From Bradyrhizobium zhanjiangense (GTDB lineage: Bacteria > Pseudomonadota > Alphaproteobacteria > Rhizobiales > Xanthobacteraceae): a stretch of DNA of 64,000 bases. Location of the stretch: NCBI RefSeq assembly GCF_004114935.1, contig NZ_CP022221.1, positions 7,461,001 through 7,525,000 of the forward strand, read 5' to 3'. This document shows positions 54,198 through 63,757 of the stretch, piece after piece. Every line of letters starts with the position of its first letter. The first letter of the stretch is position 1. The position numbers and the translations under genes were made by a program. The notes under the pieces were generated by a model, which saw nothing but the letters and a program-made list of their open reading frames with translations, searched no databases and was not told where the DNA came from.

Positions 54198-55196
54198 GTG
54201 TCCAGAAACGTCCTGATCGTCGTACCCGTTTTGAACGAGGCTTCCCATATCGAGACCGTTGTCCGCAATCTGGCGCGGGACAGTCTCGACGAGGATCGCA
54301 CGATAGTGGTTGCAGATGGCGGCAGCACCGATGGGACGCCTGACATTGTCCGCCAGCTCGGCAGGGAGATTCGCGGCGTCCATCTGTTGCGCAATCCCCA
54401 GCGGCTGCAGAGTGCCGGGGTCAATCTAGCCGTACAAGTCTATGGTGCTGCGGCGCAGGTCCTGGTGCGGTGTGACGCCCATTGCGAATATCCAGCCGAT
54501 TATGTTTCGAGCCTCCTCAAGACTCTGGACGAGCGCAAGGCCGACTCGGTCGTGGTCCCCATGGACTCCCGAGGTGACGGCTGCCTGCAAAAGGCCGTCG
54601 CCTGGGTCTCGGACACCAAGGTCGGTTCGGGCGGATCGGCACATCGCGGCGGAAAGCAAAGCGGCTTTGTCGATCACGGGCATCATGCGGCGATGACCAT
54701 CGATGCCTTTCGCAGGGCTGGTGGTTACGATGAAACCTTCACTCACAATGAAGATGCAGAGTTTGACTGCAGGCTGCGTGCACTCGGCGGCCGGATATTT
54801 CTGGATTCGGACATCCGCCTTTCATATCGACCGCGGTCGAGTTTTCTGAGTCTGGCGAAGCAGTACTTCAACTACGGGCGTGGTCGATCGAGAACGGTGA
54901 GACGGCATCCAGGATCGTTGCGACTGCGTCAATTCCTGGTGCCCACTCATGTTGCATTGACGCTCGGCGCCATCGTGCTGTCGCCGGCGGCGCCGCTGCT
55001 GTTGACATTGCCGGCAGCCTATCTGGCGATACTGGCGCTGACTGCAATGATGATTGCAGTAAAACATCGCTCTATTTGCGGGCTGCTTGCACTGCCGGCC
55101 GCTGTCGTGATGCACTTCGCGTGGGCACTTGGCTTTTTCTGGGGCATCCTGTCGATCCGCCAGGCCACCTGGCAGATGACCCCTTCAGTTTCCTGA
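54198..55196 (+). CDS. ExoA-like family 2 glycosyltransferase with C-terminal membrane helices
   Basis: 332 residues from a GTG at 54198. GT2 motifs: VLIVVPVLNEASHIETVVRN, TIVVADGGSTDGTPDIV and AAQVLVRCDAHCEYPADYVS, with a DAH metal site. Residues about 245-325 contain three hydrophobic helices. The organisation and length match ExoA, the beta-1,3-glucosyltransferase of succinoglycan synthesis in Sinorhizobium; donor specificity is inferred only. Its end overlaps the convergent GT4 gene by 12 bases. Confidence 0.85.
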   Translation: MSRNVLIVVPVLNEASHIETVVRNLARDSLDEDRTIVVADGGSTDGTPDIVRQLGREIRGVHLLRNPQRLQSAGVNLAVQVYGAAAQVLVRCDAHCEYPADYVSSLLKTLDERKADSVVVPMDSRGDGCLQKAVAWVSDTKVGSGGSAHRGGKQSGFVDHGHHAAMTIDAFRRAGGYDETFTHNEDAEFDCRLRALGGRIFLDSDIRLSYRPRSSFLSLAKQYFNYGRGRSRTVRRHPGSLRLRQFLVPTHVALTLGAIVLSPAAPLLLTLPAAYLAILALTAMMIAVKHRSICGLLALPAAVVMHFAWALGFFWGILSIRQATWQMTPSVS

Positions 55197-56381
55197 ACCC
55201 TGCAGAACCTGGGCACTGGCCGGCGCGCCCACACGCCGGCCCGCCTTCGCATAGGCCGCCTCGGTCAGGCGTGCAATCGAGGTCCACGTCGGCACCGAGT
55301 CTCGCAGATCCAACATTCCTTGACTCTTGCGGTTTCGATAATCGGGGTCGCTGATCAAGCGCTCGAGCGACCGAGACAATGCGGCGGGATCACCTGGAGG
55401 AACGAGTGTCCCCTCCGCCCGATCGCTCAGCCATTCCGAAAACGTTCCAAGGTTCGAAGCGACGATCGGACGTCCCGCCGCGATCGCCAGCATCAGCACA
55501 CCCGATGCGTCGATATCCCGGTACGGAAAAGCCAGGATGTCAGCGCGCGCGACCAGCGAGGTCACTTCATCTTCCGGAACGAAACGCAGGTCGAATTCGA
55601 CATGGTCTTCGAGCTGCAGATCCTTCACCATCGCAAACAGCGGCTCCATCGCCATTTCCGGCCAGCCCACGACCTTCACCACGCAATTCGCCCTGACCTC
55701 TCGGGGAAGCAGCGCAAGCGCGCGAAGCATGACGTCGACGCCCTTGTAGGGCTTTATCTTGCCGAACAGGAGTATTTGAACGCGCCCGTCCCCGGCCGAG
55801 GGCTCGTCGGCCGGTCGGGTGATATGATCCGTCAGCAATCCGTGCGCGATAACGGATATCTTTTCGTCCGGGATACCAACGCGTAGCAGGCGATCGCGCG
55901 CAACGGTCGTATGAACGATAAGATGGTCGAAGCAATGCAGAATGCTGAACGCGCCAATTCGCTGTATCCGCGAGCTCGGATTGTTATTGAACGGATTCGA
56001 GTCATGAACGGTCAGAACCGTTGGCGCGACCCTCCTGAACTTGGGAATGAACTGGCTGTCGACGATCGCCAGCGGCGCCCATTGAAAATGGATCACATCG
56101 GGCGGCGTCTTCCTGAAGCGCCTGATCAGCCGTGTCATTGATTCAGCGTGACTGAGGCCCTTCAACCCCAGCTGCACGTTGCGTGGAAGTCTCTTGAAAA
56201 AGCGCGACTGCAATCCCGGATAAAAATGCCGGTCAAGAAACAGGTCTTCATCAACGGAGGGCTTCCGCCCGAGCTGGCGCCCGACAATGCTGGCTGCGTG
56301 CCCAATATCGGTCAATCCTTTGGCTAATTTAAGATCATATGGCCAAGTAAACAGTGACGGATCGATCAGAGCGATTTTCAT
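55185..56381 (-). CDS. Family 4 (GT-B) glycosyltransferase
   Basis: 398 residues. The C-terminal GT1/GT4 nucleotide domain has QILLFGKIKPYKGVDVMLRA, EFDLRFVPEDEVTSLVARAD and GVLMLAIAAGRPIVASNLG, followed by EGTLVPPGDPAALSRSLER; the E-x7-E pattern is replaced by D-x-S-G. The N-terminal acceptor half begins MKIALIDPSLFTWPYDLKLA. A retaining glycosyltransferase for the repeat unit. It is convergent with the ExoA-like gene and divergent from the next GT2 gene. Confidence 0.88.
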   Translation of the reverse strand: MKIALIDPSLFTWPYDLKLAKGLTDIGHAASIVGRQLGRKPSVDEDLFLDRHFYPGLQSRFFKRLPRNVQLGLKGLSHAESMTRLIRRFRKTPPDVIHFQWAPLAIVDSQFIPKFRRVAPTVLTVHDSNPFNNNPSSRIQRIGAFSILHCFDHLIVHTTVARDRLLRVGIPDEKISVIAHGLLTDHITRPADEPSAGDGRVQILLFGKIKPYKGVDVMLRALALLPREVRANCVVKVVGWPEMAMEPLFAMVKDLQLEDHVEFDLRFVPEDEVTSLVARADILAFPYRDIDASGVLMLAIAAGRPIVASNLGTFSEWLSDRAEGTLVPPGDPAALSRSLERLISDPDYRNRKSQGMLDLRDSVPTWTSIARLTEAAYAKAGRRVGAPASAQVLQGSGN

Positions 56382-56488
56382 GCGATTGCCTCACCAACCA
56401 TGCTTTGCGGACCGTGAAATTACTTCTGGCTCATCAAAGCATGGATTGATAGCCTCTTCTGTCACCTTCAAATTGTGAGCGACACGCG

Positions 56489-57538
56489 TTGAAGATCAGC
56501 ATCGTCATAACTGTCTACAATTACGAACGGTATGTCGGATTGGCAATCGACAGCGCGTTGAATCAGACCCGTCCGGCGGACGAGATCGTCGTCGTCGACG
56601 ACGGATCGATCGACGGTTCCCGCCAGATCATCGCCGGCTATGGTGACAGGATTCGAGCCATATTTCAGGCAAATCAGGGCAACATCGCAGCATTCGAAGT
56701 TGGGTATCGCGCGGCGACAGGCGATGTACTGCTGTTCCTCGATGCGGACGACATCCTGATGCCGACGGCGGTCGAAAACGTCGCCGCGCACTGGCGTGAA
56801 GGTGTTTCGAAAGTTCAGTTCAATCTGGACATCATCGATGGCGCCGGCAGGCGACTTGGGCGCTCGTTTTGTGCGTTTCCTGAATCCTATGCGCCAGACG
56901 ATGTGCACGCAGAATTTACCCGGTCGGGAACGTACATCTGGCCAGTCATGTCGGGAAATGCGTACTGCCGAGAGTTTCTTCGACAGGTCATCCCCCTCAA
57001 CCCGCCCGTCGGATATGACGGCGCCCTCAACACGATCGCGCCTCTTTACGGAGACGTGGTCACGGTGCAGGAAACCCTGGGGCAATATCGGCTCCATGGC
57101 AGAAATATCAGCCGAAATGACGCGAAGGGCCGGGCGCAGCGCTTTCCGGATTTTCCTAGGCAGATCGGGTTCCGCGTCGCCGAGTTCGATATTCTGAAGG
57201 CGCATTGCGACAGGAAGTCCATGCATGTGCAAGCGGCACGGCCGATCGATAACGAGATCGTCTTTGTCAACTATCGCCTCGCATCGCGTAAATTGGGACT
57301 GCGCTATGTTGGGCAGGACGCGGACACGTCGAGTTCACTTCTCCGCCGTGGGATATGGCTTGCGCTGACCACGACCACACATTGGCGCGCCGCCGCCTCT
57401 CATATCGTCTGGTTCACAGGGCTGTTCTTGAGCCCTTCCTGGCTTGCGTACCAGCTGATCATGCTCCGGTTCAACAGGGCAGAACTCCTGAGGCCGCTCG
57501 TCAGGTTCGGAAGTGTCATCCGCCGCAAGCCCGCCTGA
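56489..57538 (+). CDS. Family 2 glycosyltransferase
   Basis: 349 residues from a TTG at 56489. It opens KISIVITVYNYERYVGLAID, with DEIVVVDDGSIDGSRQII and VLLFLDADDILMPTAVEN as metal and nucleotide sites. The C-terminal third has weakly hydrophobic helices (LFLSPSWLAYQLIML). No close functional analogue can be named. It is divergent from the GT4 gene with 107 bases between and convergent with the GT25 gene. Confidence 0.87.
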   Translation: MKISIVITVYNYERYVGLAIDSALNQTRPADEIVVVDDGSIDGSRQIIAGYGDRIRAIFQANQGNIAAFEVGYRAATGDVLLFLDADDILMPTAVENVAAHWREGVSKVQFNLDIIDGAGRRLGRSFCAFPESYAPDDVHAEFTRSGTYIWPVMSGNAYCREFLRQVIPLNPPVGYDGALNTIAPLYGDVVTVQETLGQYRLHGRNISRNDAKGRAQRFPDFPRQIGFRVAEFDILKAHCDRKSMHVQAARPIDNEIVFVNYRLASRKLGLRYVGQDADTSSSLLRRGIWLALTTTTHWRAAASHIVWFTGLFLSPSWLAYQLIMLRFNRAELLRPLVRFGSVIRRKPA

Positions 57539-57599
57539 GGGGCAACGGCGCAAAGGCAACCGCCTCGTCAGATCTCGTCCCGCGCACTCCCGGCGTCAA

Positions 57600-58418
57600 T
57601 CACGCGCTTTCGATCGTACGAATTGTCTCCGGCATTGGCCCGGAAAGACTGGTTGCGCCGACGAGGCGGGCGCGAATTCGTCTGTCGGACTGGCGAAGGC
57701 GGATATTTTCCGACAGGCGCAGAACATATTCCTTCGATTTCCACGCAAACCGAGCCGCTCTGTCAAACGCACTAGGCTCGCGGACCGACTCCGCCGCCTT
57801 TGCGATCGAAGATGTCAGCGTCGCCTCAAGGCACGGAAAAGGAAACAAGGCATAATTGTGGAGGCCATTTGCCCAGAAGCGGTCCATCTCCCAGTCGATC
57901 GGCCGATGGATCGTTGTCACGCTGTCGATGAATCGACGCGCGGCATGGCCGGAGATCAGATACGCTTGCGTTCCCATTGGCGCACGCTCAAACCGCACCA
58001 ATTCCCGCTGATCCAGCCAGGCAACGTGCTTGCACGGCGCCATGTGTCGTCCATACAGCCGTAGATAGCCGATCTTTGCAGCCTTGCAGATGTCCGGAAG
58101 CGATCGAAAGCTGAACCCGGCATCGAGAATGACGTCGTCTTCGATCACAAGTGTCCATGAATTGTCGGCATCTGACGCTGCCACTTGCGCCATGACGCTC
58201 ATATGACTCGCTGCGCAGCCGATCTCGGCACGTGAAAGGCCCCTGCCCCAAAAGCGGATGGCCAGCGCTTCATCATATTGCGGGAGCCCCTTGGCCGGCA
58301 CACGCAAGGCATCAAAGAAGGTCCATGGAATCTCAAGCGACTCCAGATTTGCACTCGCGCGCTCGCGGCGCACGGAACCGGCCAAACTAATCGCCACAAT
58401 TCTGAGATTGCTGCCCAT
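57600..58418 (-). CDS. GT25-family (LPS-type) glycosyltransferase
   Basis: 272 residues from Met at 58418. The GT25 signatures are present: IVAISLAGSVRRERASANLE, RAEIGCAASHMSVMAQVA (conserved H), TLVIEDDVILDAGF (the EDD motif) and QAYLISGHAARRFID. This family adds a galactose or glucose to LPS or glycan cores from UDP donors. The longer frame to 58637 lacks conserved content, so the internal Met is preferred. Divergent from the GH16 gene. Confidence 0.87.
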   Translation of the reverse strand: MGSNLRIVAISLAGSVRRERASANLESLEIPWTFFDALRVPAKGLPQYDEALAIRFWGRGLSRAEIGCAASHMSVMAQVAASDADNSWTLVIEDDVILDAGFSFRSLPDICKAAKIGYLRLYGRHMAPCKHVAWLDQRELVRFERAPMGTQAYLISGHAARRFIDSVTTIHRPIDWEMDRFWANGLHNYALFPFPCLEATLTSSIAKAAESVREPSAFDRAARFAWKSKEYVLRLSENIRLRQSDRRIRARLVGATSLSGPMPETIRTIESA

Positions 58419-58695
58419 GGATTGATCAGTCCGACATCCTTGATTGGGAACCGTATTGCACGTGATCTCCAAACGATTACCGCGAACTTGTCTCTGCTGA
58501 CAAGGACGCGGCACGTCCGGCGGCTGCCATGCTGGTGGCCATTTCACATTCTTGTCTCGTAAAGCACAGCGAAATCTGCGGCTATACCGAAAGCCGCCCG
58601 CATTCGGACGCCTTGGATCGAACCAATGGCTCCTCACCGACGAGTGACCATGTACCTGGCGAAAGTCGCTACGGTCTCAAGCAAGAGAGGCGTGG

Positions 58696-60366
58696 ATGCC
58701 ATCAAAGCGTCGAATGAACAGCACCATTGCAGCATTGTTCGCCGCATCATTGGTTGTCGGTGGCTCAGTAATTTATCTTGGCCTGAGCAACGATGGTTTG
58801 CGACAGCGCCTGCAATTCGTCCCGCTATTTAAGGAACGCAGCCAGGTCGTCGGCGGCGCCGTCATCGGCCAGAATGGCAGCGGGTTGTATGCGGGCTATA
58901 CGCTGTCGTGGGGTGATGAATTCAACACTCTCGATATCGTGGGTCCTGCAAACCCTCGCGGCAAGTTCTTCCCGACTGGCGCCTATCATCCAGGCATCCG
59001 CGGCAATACCACGTCGCTCGGCACGGCTTTTGATGCCGACCCGCTGACCACAGGCTACAAGGACCGCAACCGCGGCGTCGCGGTCGGCTTCGACAACATG
59101 TCGGTCTCCGGTTCGGTGCTGCGCCTCGGAGCGCGCAAGGCAACAACGCGCGAGCAGGCATTTCTTACGCCGACCGACCGATCCATCAACGGAGGCGTGC
59201 GGCCGCACCTCTCCGCGATGATTCATACCGCCGGGGCGTTTGCATACTACCCGACCACCAACGCCGTCATCATCGAGATGCGTGCCCGGTTCAGCCCCAG
59301 GCTTACAAATCCGGCTGGCTTTCATCCCGCGTTCTGGACCTATTCGGTCGCACCCGTGCTCAATCCAACCGGCAACGAGTGGGATCTGGAATGCAACTCC
59401 CAAGGGATGCACTTCAGCAATATCGTCCATACCTCGGGGACAATCTCGACCGACAACAGCGCCGGACCATTCGACTATATGGACGGCACGTTCCACGTCT
59501 TCAGCTTTGTCTTTCGAAACGGTGGAAACACCCAACTCTACGTCGATGGCGCGCTTCGATCCCAGTTTGCCGGCGTGGATTCCAATACCAAGAATATGCC
59601 CTCATTTGTGCTGCTGACGTCACACATATTCAACAACACGTTCGCGGGCGAGGCGTATGACGCCGCAGCGTGGGCCAGCTCGGCGACCGGCGCCTATCTC
59701 GATGTCGACTGGATCCGCGGCTGGCGGACGACAGGCGTCAAGCATTGGAAGCCGCTGGTTTCGGTCGCAGATCTCAATGTCGATTACGACGGCAACGGCA
59801 AGATTGTGCTGCCGAGCGCCAAGGCCCTCTGGGGTGATGCGGGCGTTACCGAATTCGTCCAGGTCGTACCCTATGACAGCTCCGAACCCGGTATGACGGA
59901 GCAGACGACGTTTACGCAATTCCCGGAAGGAATTTCGTACGATGCGGTGTCGCGCACGATCAAGGCGGACTTCACCGCCGGCAAGGGCAATGCCGGACGG
60001 TCTCATGTCGTCGTTTATGGCTACAAACCTGACGGCTCAACGATGGAGCCCGTGCGATTCTCCATCAATCGCGGTCCGCGCGTGACGACGGGCCCCCTTT
60101 CAGCCGCCGCAAGCGACAGCTACCACCACGATGTCTATGGGGAGTGCGATGTCGGGGTCATGATGCCGAAGATCTTGTCCGTCAAAGGACTGCCGCGGGG
60201 GCTCTCCTTTGACCGATCCACCGGACTGATCAGCGGCGGCCCAACGGCAACAGGGGTCAGCAAGCTGACAATATCCTGCGCAAACAATGCGGGCCAGACG
60301 ACAGAGAGGACGACGACGTTCACCGTCCACGCGCACGATGAGGCGAGCCGCCCGGACGGAGGATGA
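58696..60366 (+). CDS. Membrane-anchored GH16-type glycosidase with C-terminal Ig-like region
   Basis: 556 residues. A signal-anchor (about 10-30) is followed by a GH16-like jellyroll (about 65-355) beginning LSWGDEFNTLD, the usual GH16 entry, and containing HPAFWTYS then E228-W-D230-L-E232, the E-x-D-x-E form used by lichenase-type GH16 enzymes. The C-terminal 180 residues form a putative-Ig (He_PIG) domain with LPRGLSFDRSTGLISGGPTA. It may cleave a beta-glucan in the periplasm or at the surface; no RTX repeats. ATG 58696 has AGAGAGG upstream. Convergent with the pyruvyl transferase gene. Confidence 0.78.
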   Translation: MPSKRRMNSTIAALFAASLVVGGSVIYLGLSNDGLRQRLQFVPLFKERSQVVGGAVIGQNGSGLYAGYTLSWGDEFNTLDIVGPANPRGKFFPTGAYHPGIRGNTTSLGTAFDADPLTTGYKDRNRGVAVGFDNMSVSGSVLRLGARKATTREQAFLTPTDRSINGGVRPHLSAMIHTAGAFAYYPTTNAVIIEMRARFSPRLTNPAGFHPAFWTYSVAPVLNPTGNEWDLECNSQGMHFSNIVHTSGTISTDNSAGPFDYMDGTFHVFSFVFRNGGNTQLYVDGALRSQFAGVDSNTKNMPSFVLLTSHIFNNTFAGEAYDAAAWASSATGAYLDVDWIRGWRTTGVKHWKPLVSVADLNVDYDGNGKIVLPSAKALWGDAGVTEFVQVVPYDSSEPGMTEQTTFTQFPEGISYDAVSRTIKADFTAGKGNAGRSHVVVYGYKPDGSTMEPVRFSINRGPRVTTGPLSAAASDSYHHDVYGECDVGVMMPKILSVKGLPRGLSFDRSTGLISGGPTATGVSKLTISCANNAGQTTERTTTFTVHAHDEASRPDGG

Positions 60367-60376
60367 TGCTCGACCT

Positions 60377-61420
60377 TCAACCTTGATCCGTCGGGGCGGA
60401 ACCGCCAAGAAATTTTGCGAGGGCCTCGGCCACACTCGTGCTCAATGGCCGGCTCAACTTTTCGAAGGGCTTGCTCCAGGCATCGACAAAGGTGCTGATT
60501 TTCCCATAATTGTTGTCAAGGACCGAGTGCGGCACATTCAACAACACGCAAAAAATGTGCGTGTGAAGCCGGTCCGTGATCACATAGGCCGACGATCCAA
60601 CTTGTCTCATTCCGCGGGCTACACGGTTCGACGCCAGAAGGTGAAACCAGCGAATACGCACATCGAGCTCTGACGGCTTCCTGCCCTTGAGCACGAGGAG
60701 CGCCGTCTCAAGCAGCGCCTTCACAAACAACCACTTTCCCAAGCCTCGTTGTTCGACGAGCCAGTCCTCGACAACTGCAACGTTTGGGAGCGGAGGGAAA
60801 CCTTTTCGCTCCACCTTCTCGTGATCGGTTCGGAGCAGCAGCAACAATTTCCTGGTTATTGCTGCTGGCGAGCTCTGCGCCCCCAGACAGAACGCCATGT
60901 CCGGACAGAGATCGACGGGCGCCGTAAATTCCTTTGTCGCGATATTCAAACTTTGCACGTCGCGGACCAGAATCCGGAACTTTTTATGCGAGTTGATGAT
61001 GTCCGCGGCGCGCTTGAGACTTGCCGCCGAGGAGAAGTGTATGGTTTGCGGCAACTGGATGATCTGGCGATCCGGAAACTCCGACAGAAGCCTGAGCCGA
61101 AACTCCTGATGGCTGGGCCACAGGTCGCCGAAATTGCCCCCACCATGGATAAGGATAGGTCCGGCAGGAACGGCTCTTTCAAACTCTTCCCTTGACCAGG
61201 TGTCATAGGTGCAGACGTAGGACGGTGCTCTGCCTAGCTTCTTCTGCAGATAGGTCTCTTCACCCAACCATATGGCGCTGTCGCCCACATTTGAGTGGTT
61301 GGGGAAATCCACCAGCGCAAAATTCTCGACGCCCTCCAGATGAGGCCCGATGACCCTGTCGATTTCATTCTGTAACTCGGTAATGAGGGAACGAGAATCC
61401 TTCATGGGCTTTTCGGCCAT
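60377..61420 (-). CDS. Polysaccharide pyruvyl transferase
   Basis: 347 residues from Met at 61420 (61405 also possible). The family signatures are ILIHGGGNFGDLWPSHQEFR, VRDVQSLNIA and AYVITDRLHTHIFCVLLNVP with an N-terminal NHSNVGDSAIWLGEETYL, as in ExoV. It transfers pyruvate from phosphoenolpyruvate to form ketals on sugars, making the polymer acidic. The upstream frame to 61495 is not conserved. Convergent with the GH16 gene ten bases away, which links polymer decoration and processing. Confidence 0.88.
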   Translation of the reverse strand: MAEKPMKDSRSLITELQNEIDRVIGPHLEGVENFALVDFPNHSNVGDSAIWLGEETYLQKKLGRAPSYVCTYDTWSREEFERAVPAGPILIHGGGNFGDLWPSHQEFRLRLLSEFPDRQIIQLPQTIHFSSAASLKRAADIINSHKKFRILVRDVQSLNIATKEFTAPVDLCPDMAFCLGAQSSPAAITRKLLLLLRTDHEKVERKGFPPLPNVAVVEDWLVEQRGLGKWLFVKALLETALLVLKGRKPSELDVRIRWFHLLASNRVARGMRQVGSSAYVITDRLHTHIFCVLLNVPHSVLDNNYGKISTFVDAWSKPFEKLSRPLSTSVAEALAKFLGGSAPTDQG

Positions 61421-61495
61421 CGTCCTGAGCTCTTCGGCGCCACCGGTCGCATCACAGCATCGAACCGCTTCTGATGCATCACCCAAACTTCGCAT

Positions 61496-61766
61496 TTCGA
61501 CAAACCTACTTCTGCCATTGCGCGAGGCACTCGCTACGGTTGCGCGAACGACTTGACCGCAACGCCGGACTTTTGCGCTGCCGAGCTTCCCGCGTCGGTC
61601 ATTCGACCTTTGGCACTCAGCCGGCTTCTGCCTCTAACACGCGTGCTCCCTCGGCGTCCCTGCCGATGCGGAAGCTGACCGGGTTCCAGAGCACGGAATA
61701 GATCGGCTTAGCAGCCAAAAGGCAAGTCTCGGCAACGGTGCCTTAGCGACAACACCGCACATATTC
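61496..61766. other. Gene-free promoter region
   Basis: About 270 bases upstream of the FkbM unit and the pyruvyl transferase; no frame has coding character. No strong repeat or terminator was seen. Transcription is divergent from here. Confidence 0.4.
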
Positions 61767-61910
61767 ATGACAAAAATCGAATCTATTGAAGTCCTAAGGC
61801 AGGCAAATGTGTTCATCGCAACGAACATAGGCATCGAGCCTACGGGAGTGCCGCTTCTTGCAGCAAGCCCGCACCCAGGTGCGTTAGCGAGCTCGGAGTC
61901 AACTGAATGA
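61767..61910 (+). CDS. Possible 47-residue leader-like small ORF overlapping the FkbM gene
   Basis: ATG at 61767 opens a frame of 47 residues (MTKIESIEVLRQANVFIATN...) that ends TGA at 61908-61910, overlapping the FkbM ATG at 61907 as ATGA. This is the geometry of translational coupling. There is no clear ribosome site and no recognised domain, so it may be spurious or a fragment of a decayed gene. Confidence 0.25.
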   Translation: MTKIESIEVLRQANVFIATNIGIEPTGVPLLAASPHPGALASSESTE

Positions 61911-62707
61911 TTGGTTTGTTGAAAGACTACGTAAAGGCACGCCTGCTCGATAACGACTTTATGATATCCGGCACCTCAAAGGAGGAGGAGCTCAGGGAGT
62001 TCTTCCGGGACCTTTTCCCTGTCGTGACGGACAAGAAGTTGATTCGACTGGGCGGATCGGCTGATGGCGGCTATCTGGTTCCGGACGACCTGGATGGATG
62101 CGTCGGCTGCTTTTCACCGGGCGTCTACAACGTCTCTGACTTCGAGCTCGGCCTTGCCGAACGCGGCATCCCATGTTTCCTCGCTGACTTCTCGGTGGAT
62201 GCACCCGCGATCCACAATGACCTCCTCGATTTCGAAAAGAAATTCCTCGGAAACGAAAACAATGCCAAGTTCATGACTCTAGAGAACTGGATGTCGAGGA
62301 AGGGCCCTCACACCGGCGACCTCATCCTCCAGATGGACATTGAAGGCGGCGAGTACGAAGTTCTCATTGAAACGAGCTGGGAGTATTTGAAGCGCTTCAG
62401 GATCATAATCATCGAGTTCCATTCCTTGGACAGAATTCTCAATCCGATCGGACTCAAGCTGATCGGCGCTGTTTTCAAGAAGATCACCAAGCACTTCGAC
62501 GTCGTACACATTCATCCAAACAATTACTTCAAACCCATCGAATACAGGGACTTCAAGGTCCCGCCGATCATGGAATTCTCGTTCTTGCGCAAGGATCGCG
62601 TTTCTCGCCGGACACCTGCGAGAAGGTTTCCTCACGACCTCGATAGGAGAAACGTCGCAAACAGGGATGATGTCGTGCTGCCGAAATGCTGGTTCGCTCC
62701 GGAGTGA
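61907..62707 (+). CDS. FkbM-family methyltransferase
   Basis: 266 residues. The FkbM core includes KLIRLGGSADGGYLVPDD, CVGCFSPGVYNVSDFELGLA (SAM-binding region, degenerate), DLILQMDIEGGEYEVLIETS (very typical FkbM) and IIIEFHSLDRI. The family O-methylates sugars or related metabolites. A methylated residue in the polymer, or a cap that ends chain growth, is plausible. It sits between the pyruvyl transferase and fcl genes, on the opposite strand to both. Confidence 0.85.
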   Translation: MIGLLKDYVKARLLDNDFMISGTSKEEELREFFRDLFPVVTDKKLIRLGGSADGGYLVPDDLDGCVGCFSPGVYNVSDFELGLAERGIPCFLADFSVDAPAIHNDLLDFEKKFLGNENNAKFMTLENWMSRKGPHTGDLILQMDIEGGEYEVLIETSWEYLKRFRIIIIEFHSLDRILNPIGLKLIGAVFKKITKHFDVVHIHPNNYFKPIEYRDFKVPPIMEFSFLRKDRVSRRTPARRFPHDLDRRNVANRDDVVLPKCWFAPE

Positions 62708-62800
62708 TCGCCCCCGCGGCCGCGCCGATGAATCGCGCCAGCCGCTGACAACGGGCGCGCGGATGCGCGACCGTTGGCTCGCAATTGCGAGGCGCGGTCC

Positions 62801-63757
62801 CTACTCCCCCGCCTGACGGCTTTCGCTGAGATATGCCTGATAGGCCAACTTGAGCCCATCCTCGAGCGAGGTCTTGGCCCGCCAACCCAGCTTCGCCAAC
62901 CGGTTGACGTCGAGCAATTTGCGTGGGGTGCCGTCGGGGCGCGAGGTGTCAAAGCTGATCTCGCCGGAATAGCCGACGGTCGCCGCGACTAGGCGTGCAA
63001 ATTCGGCGATCGCAATGTCCACGCCGGTGCCGATGTTGACGAGCTCGCCGCTCGAATAGGTCTTCATCAGGTAGATGCAGGCGTCCGCCAGATCGTCGAC
63101 AAAGAGGAATTCGCGCCGCGGCGTGCCGGTGCCCCACACCACGACGTTCTTCGCCCCCGACGTCTTGGCCTCATGGAAGCGGCGGATCAACGCCGCGACG
63201 ACGTGGCTGTATTCGGGATGATAGTTGTCGCCGCGACCGTAAAGGTTGGTCGGCATCACACTGATGAAGTTTGAACCATACTGGCTGCGATAGGCCTCGA
63301 CCATCTTGATGCCGGCGATCTTGGCGATCGCGTAGGGTTCGTTGGTTGGCTCCAGCGGGCCAGTCAGCATCGACTCTTCGCGCAGCGGCTGGACTGCCAG
63401 TTTGGGGTAGATGCAGGAGGAGCCAAAGAACATCAGCTTCTCGCATCGATTGACATGCGCAGCGTGAATGACGTTGGCCGCGATCGCGAGATTTTCGTAG
63501 AGGAACTCGGCGCGCAGCGTATTGTTGGCGACGATGCCGCCGACCTTGGCGGCAGCAAGGAACACTGCCTGCGGACGCCTTGCAGCGAACCATCTATCGA
63601 CGGCGGCCTGGTCACGCAGGTCAACCTCGCTCCGCGACACCGTCAGCAGCTCGACATTTTCCGTCGCAAGCCGCCTCACCAACGCGGAGCCAACCATGCC
63701 GCGATGGCCGGCGACGAAGACGGTCTTGCCGGCAAGTTCAAATGGATTGCTTGCCAT
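62801..63757 (-). CDS. fcl: GDP-L-fucose synthase
   Basis: 318 residues from Met at 63757. NADP-binding [45 protein letters not shown] (the Tyr-Lys catalytic pair) and [20 protein letters not shown] are all Fcl/WcaG signatures. It epimerises and reduces GDP-4-keto-6-deoxymannose to GDP-L-fucose. Overlaps the end of gmd by about 20 bases, so the two form a coupled operon. Confidence 0.95.
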   Translation of the reverse strand: MASNPFELAGKTVFVAGHRGMVGSALVRRLATENVELLTVSRSEVDLRDQAAVDRWFAARRPQAVFLAAAKVGGIVANNTLRAEFLYENLAIAANVIHAAHVNRCEKLMFFGSSCIYPKLAVQPLREESMLTGPLEPTNEPYAIAKIAGIKMVEAYRSQYGSNFISVMPTNLYGRGDNYHPEYSHVVAALIRRFHEAKTSGAKNVVVWGTGTPRREFLFVDDLADACIYLMKTYSSGELVNIGTGVDIAIAEFARLVAATVGYSGEISFDTSRPDGTPRKLLDVNRLAKLGWRAKTSLEDGLKLAYQAYLSESRQAGE

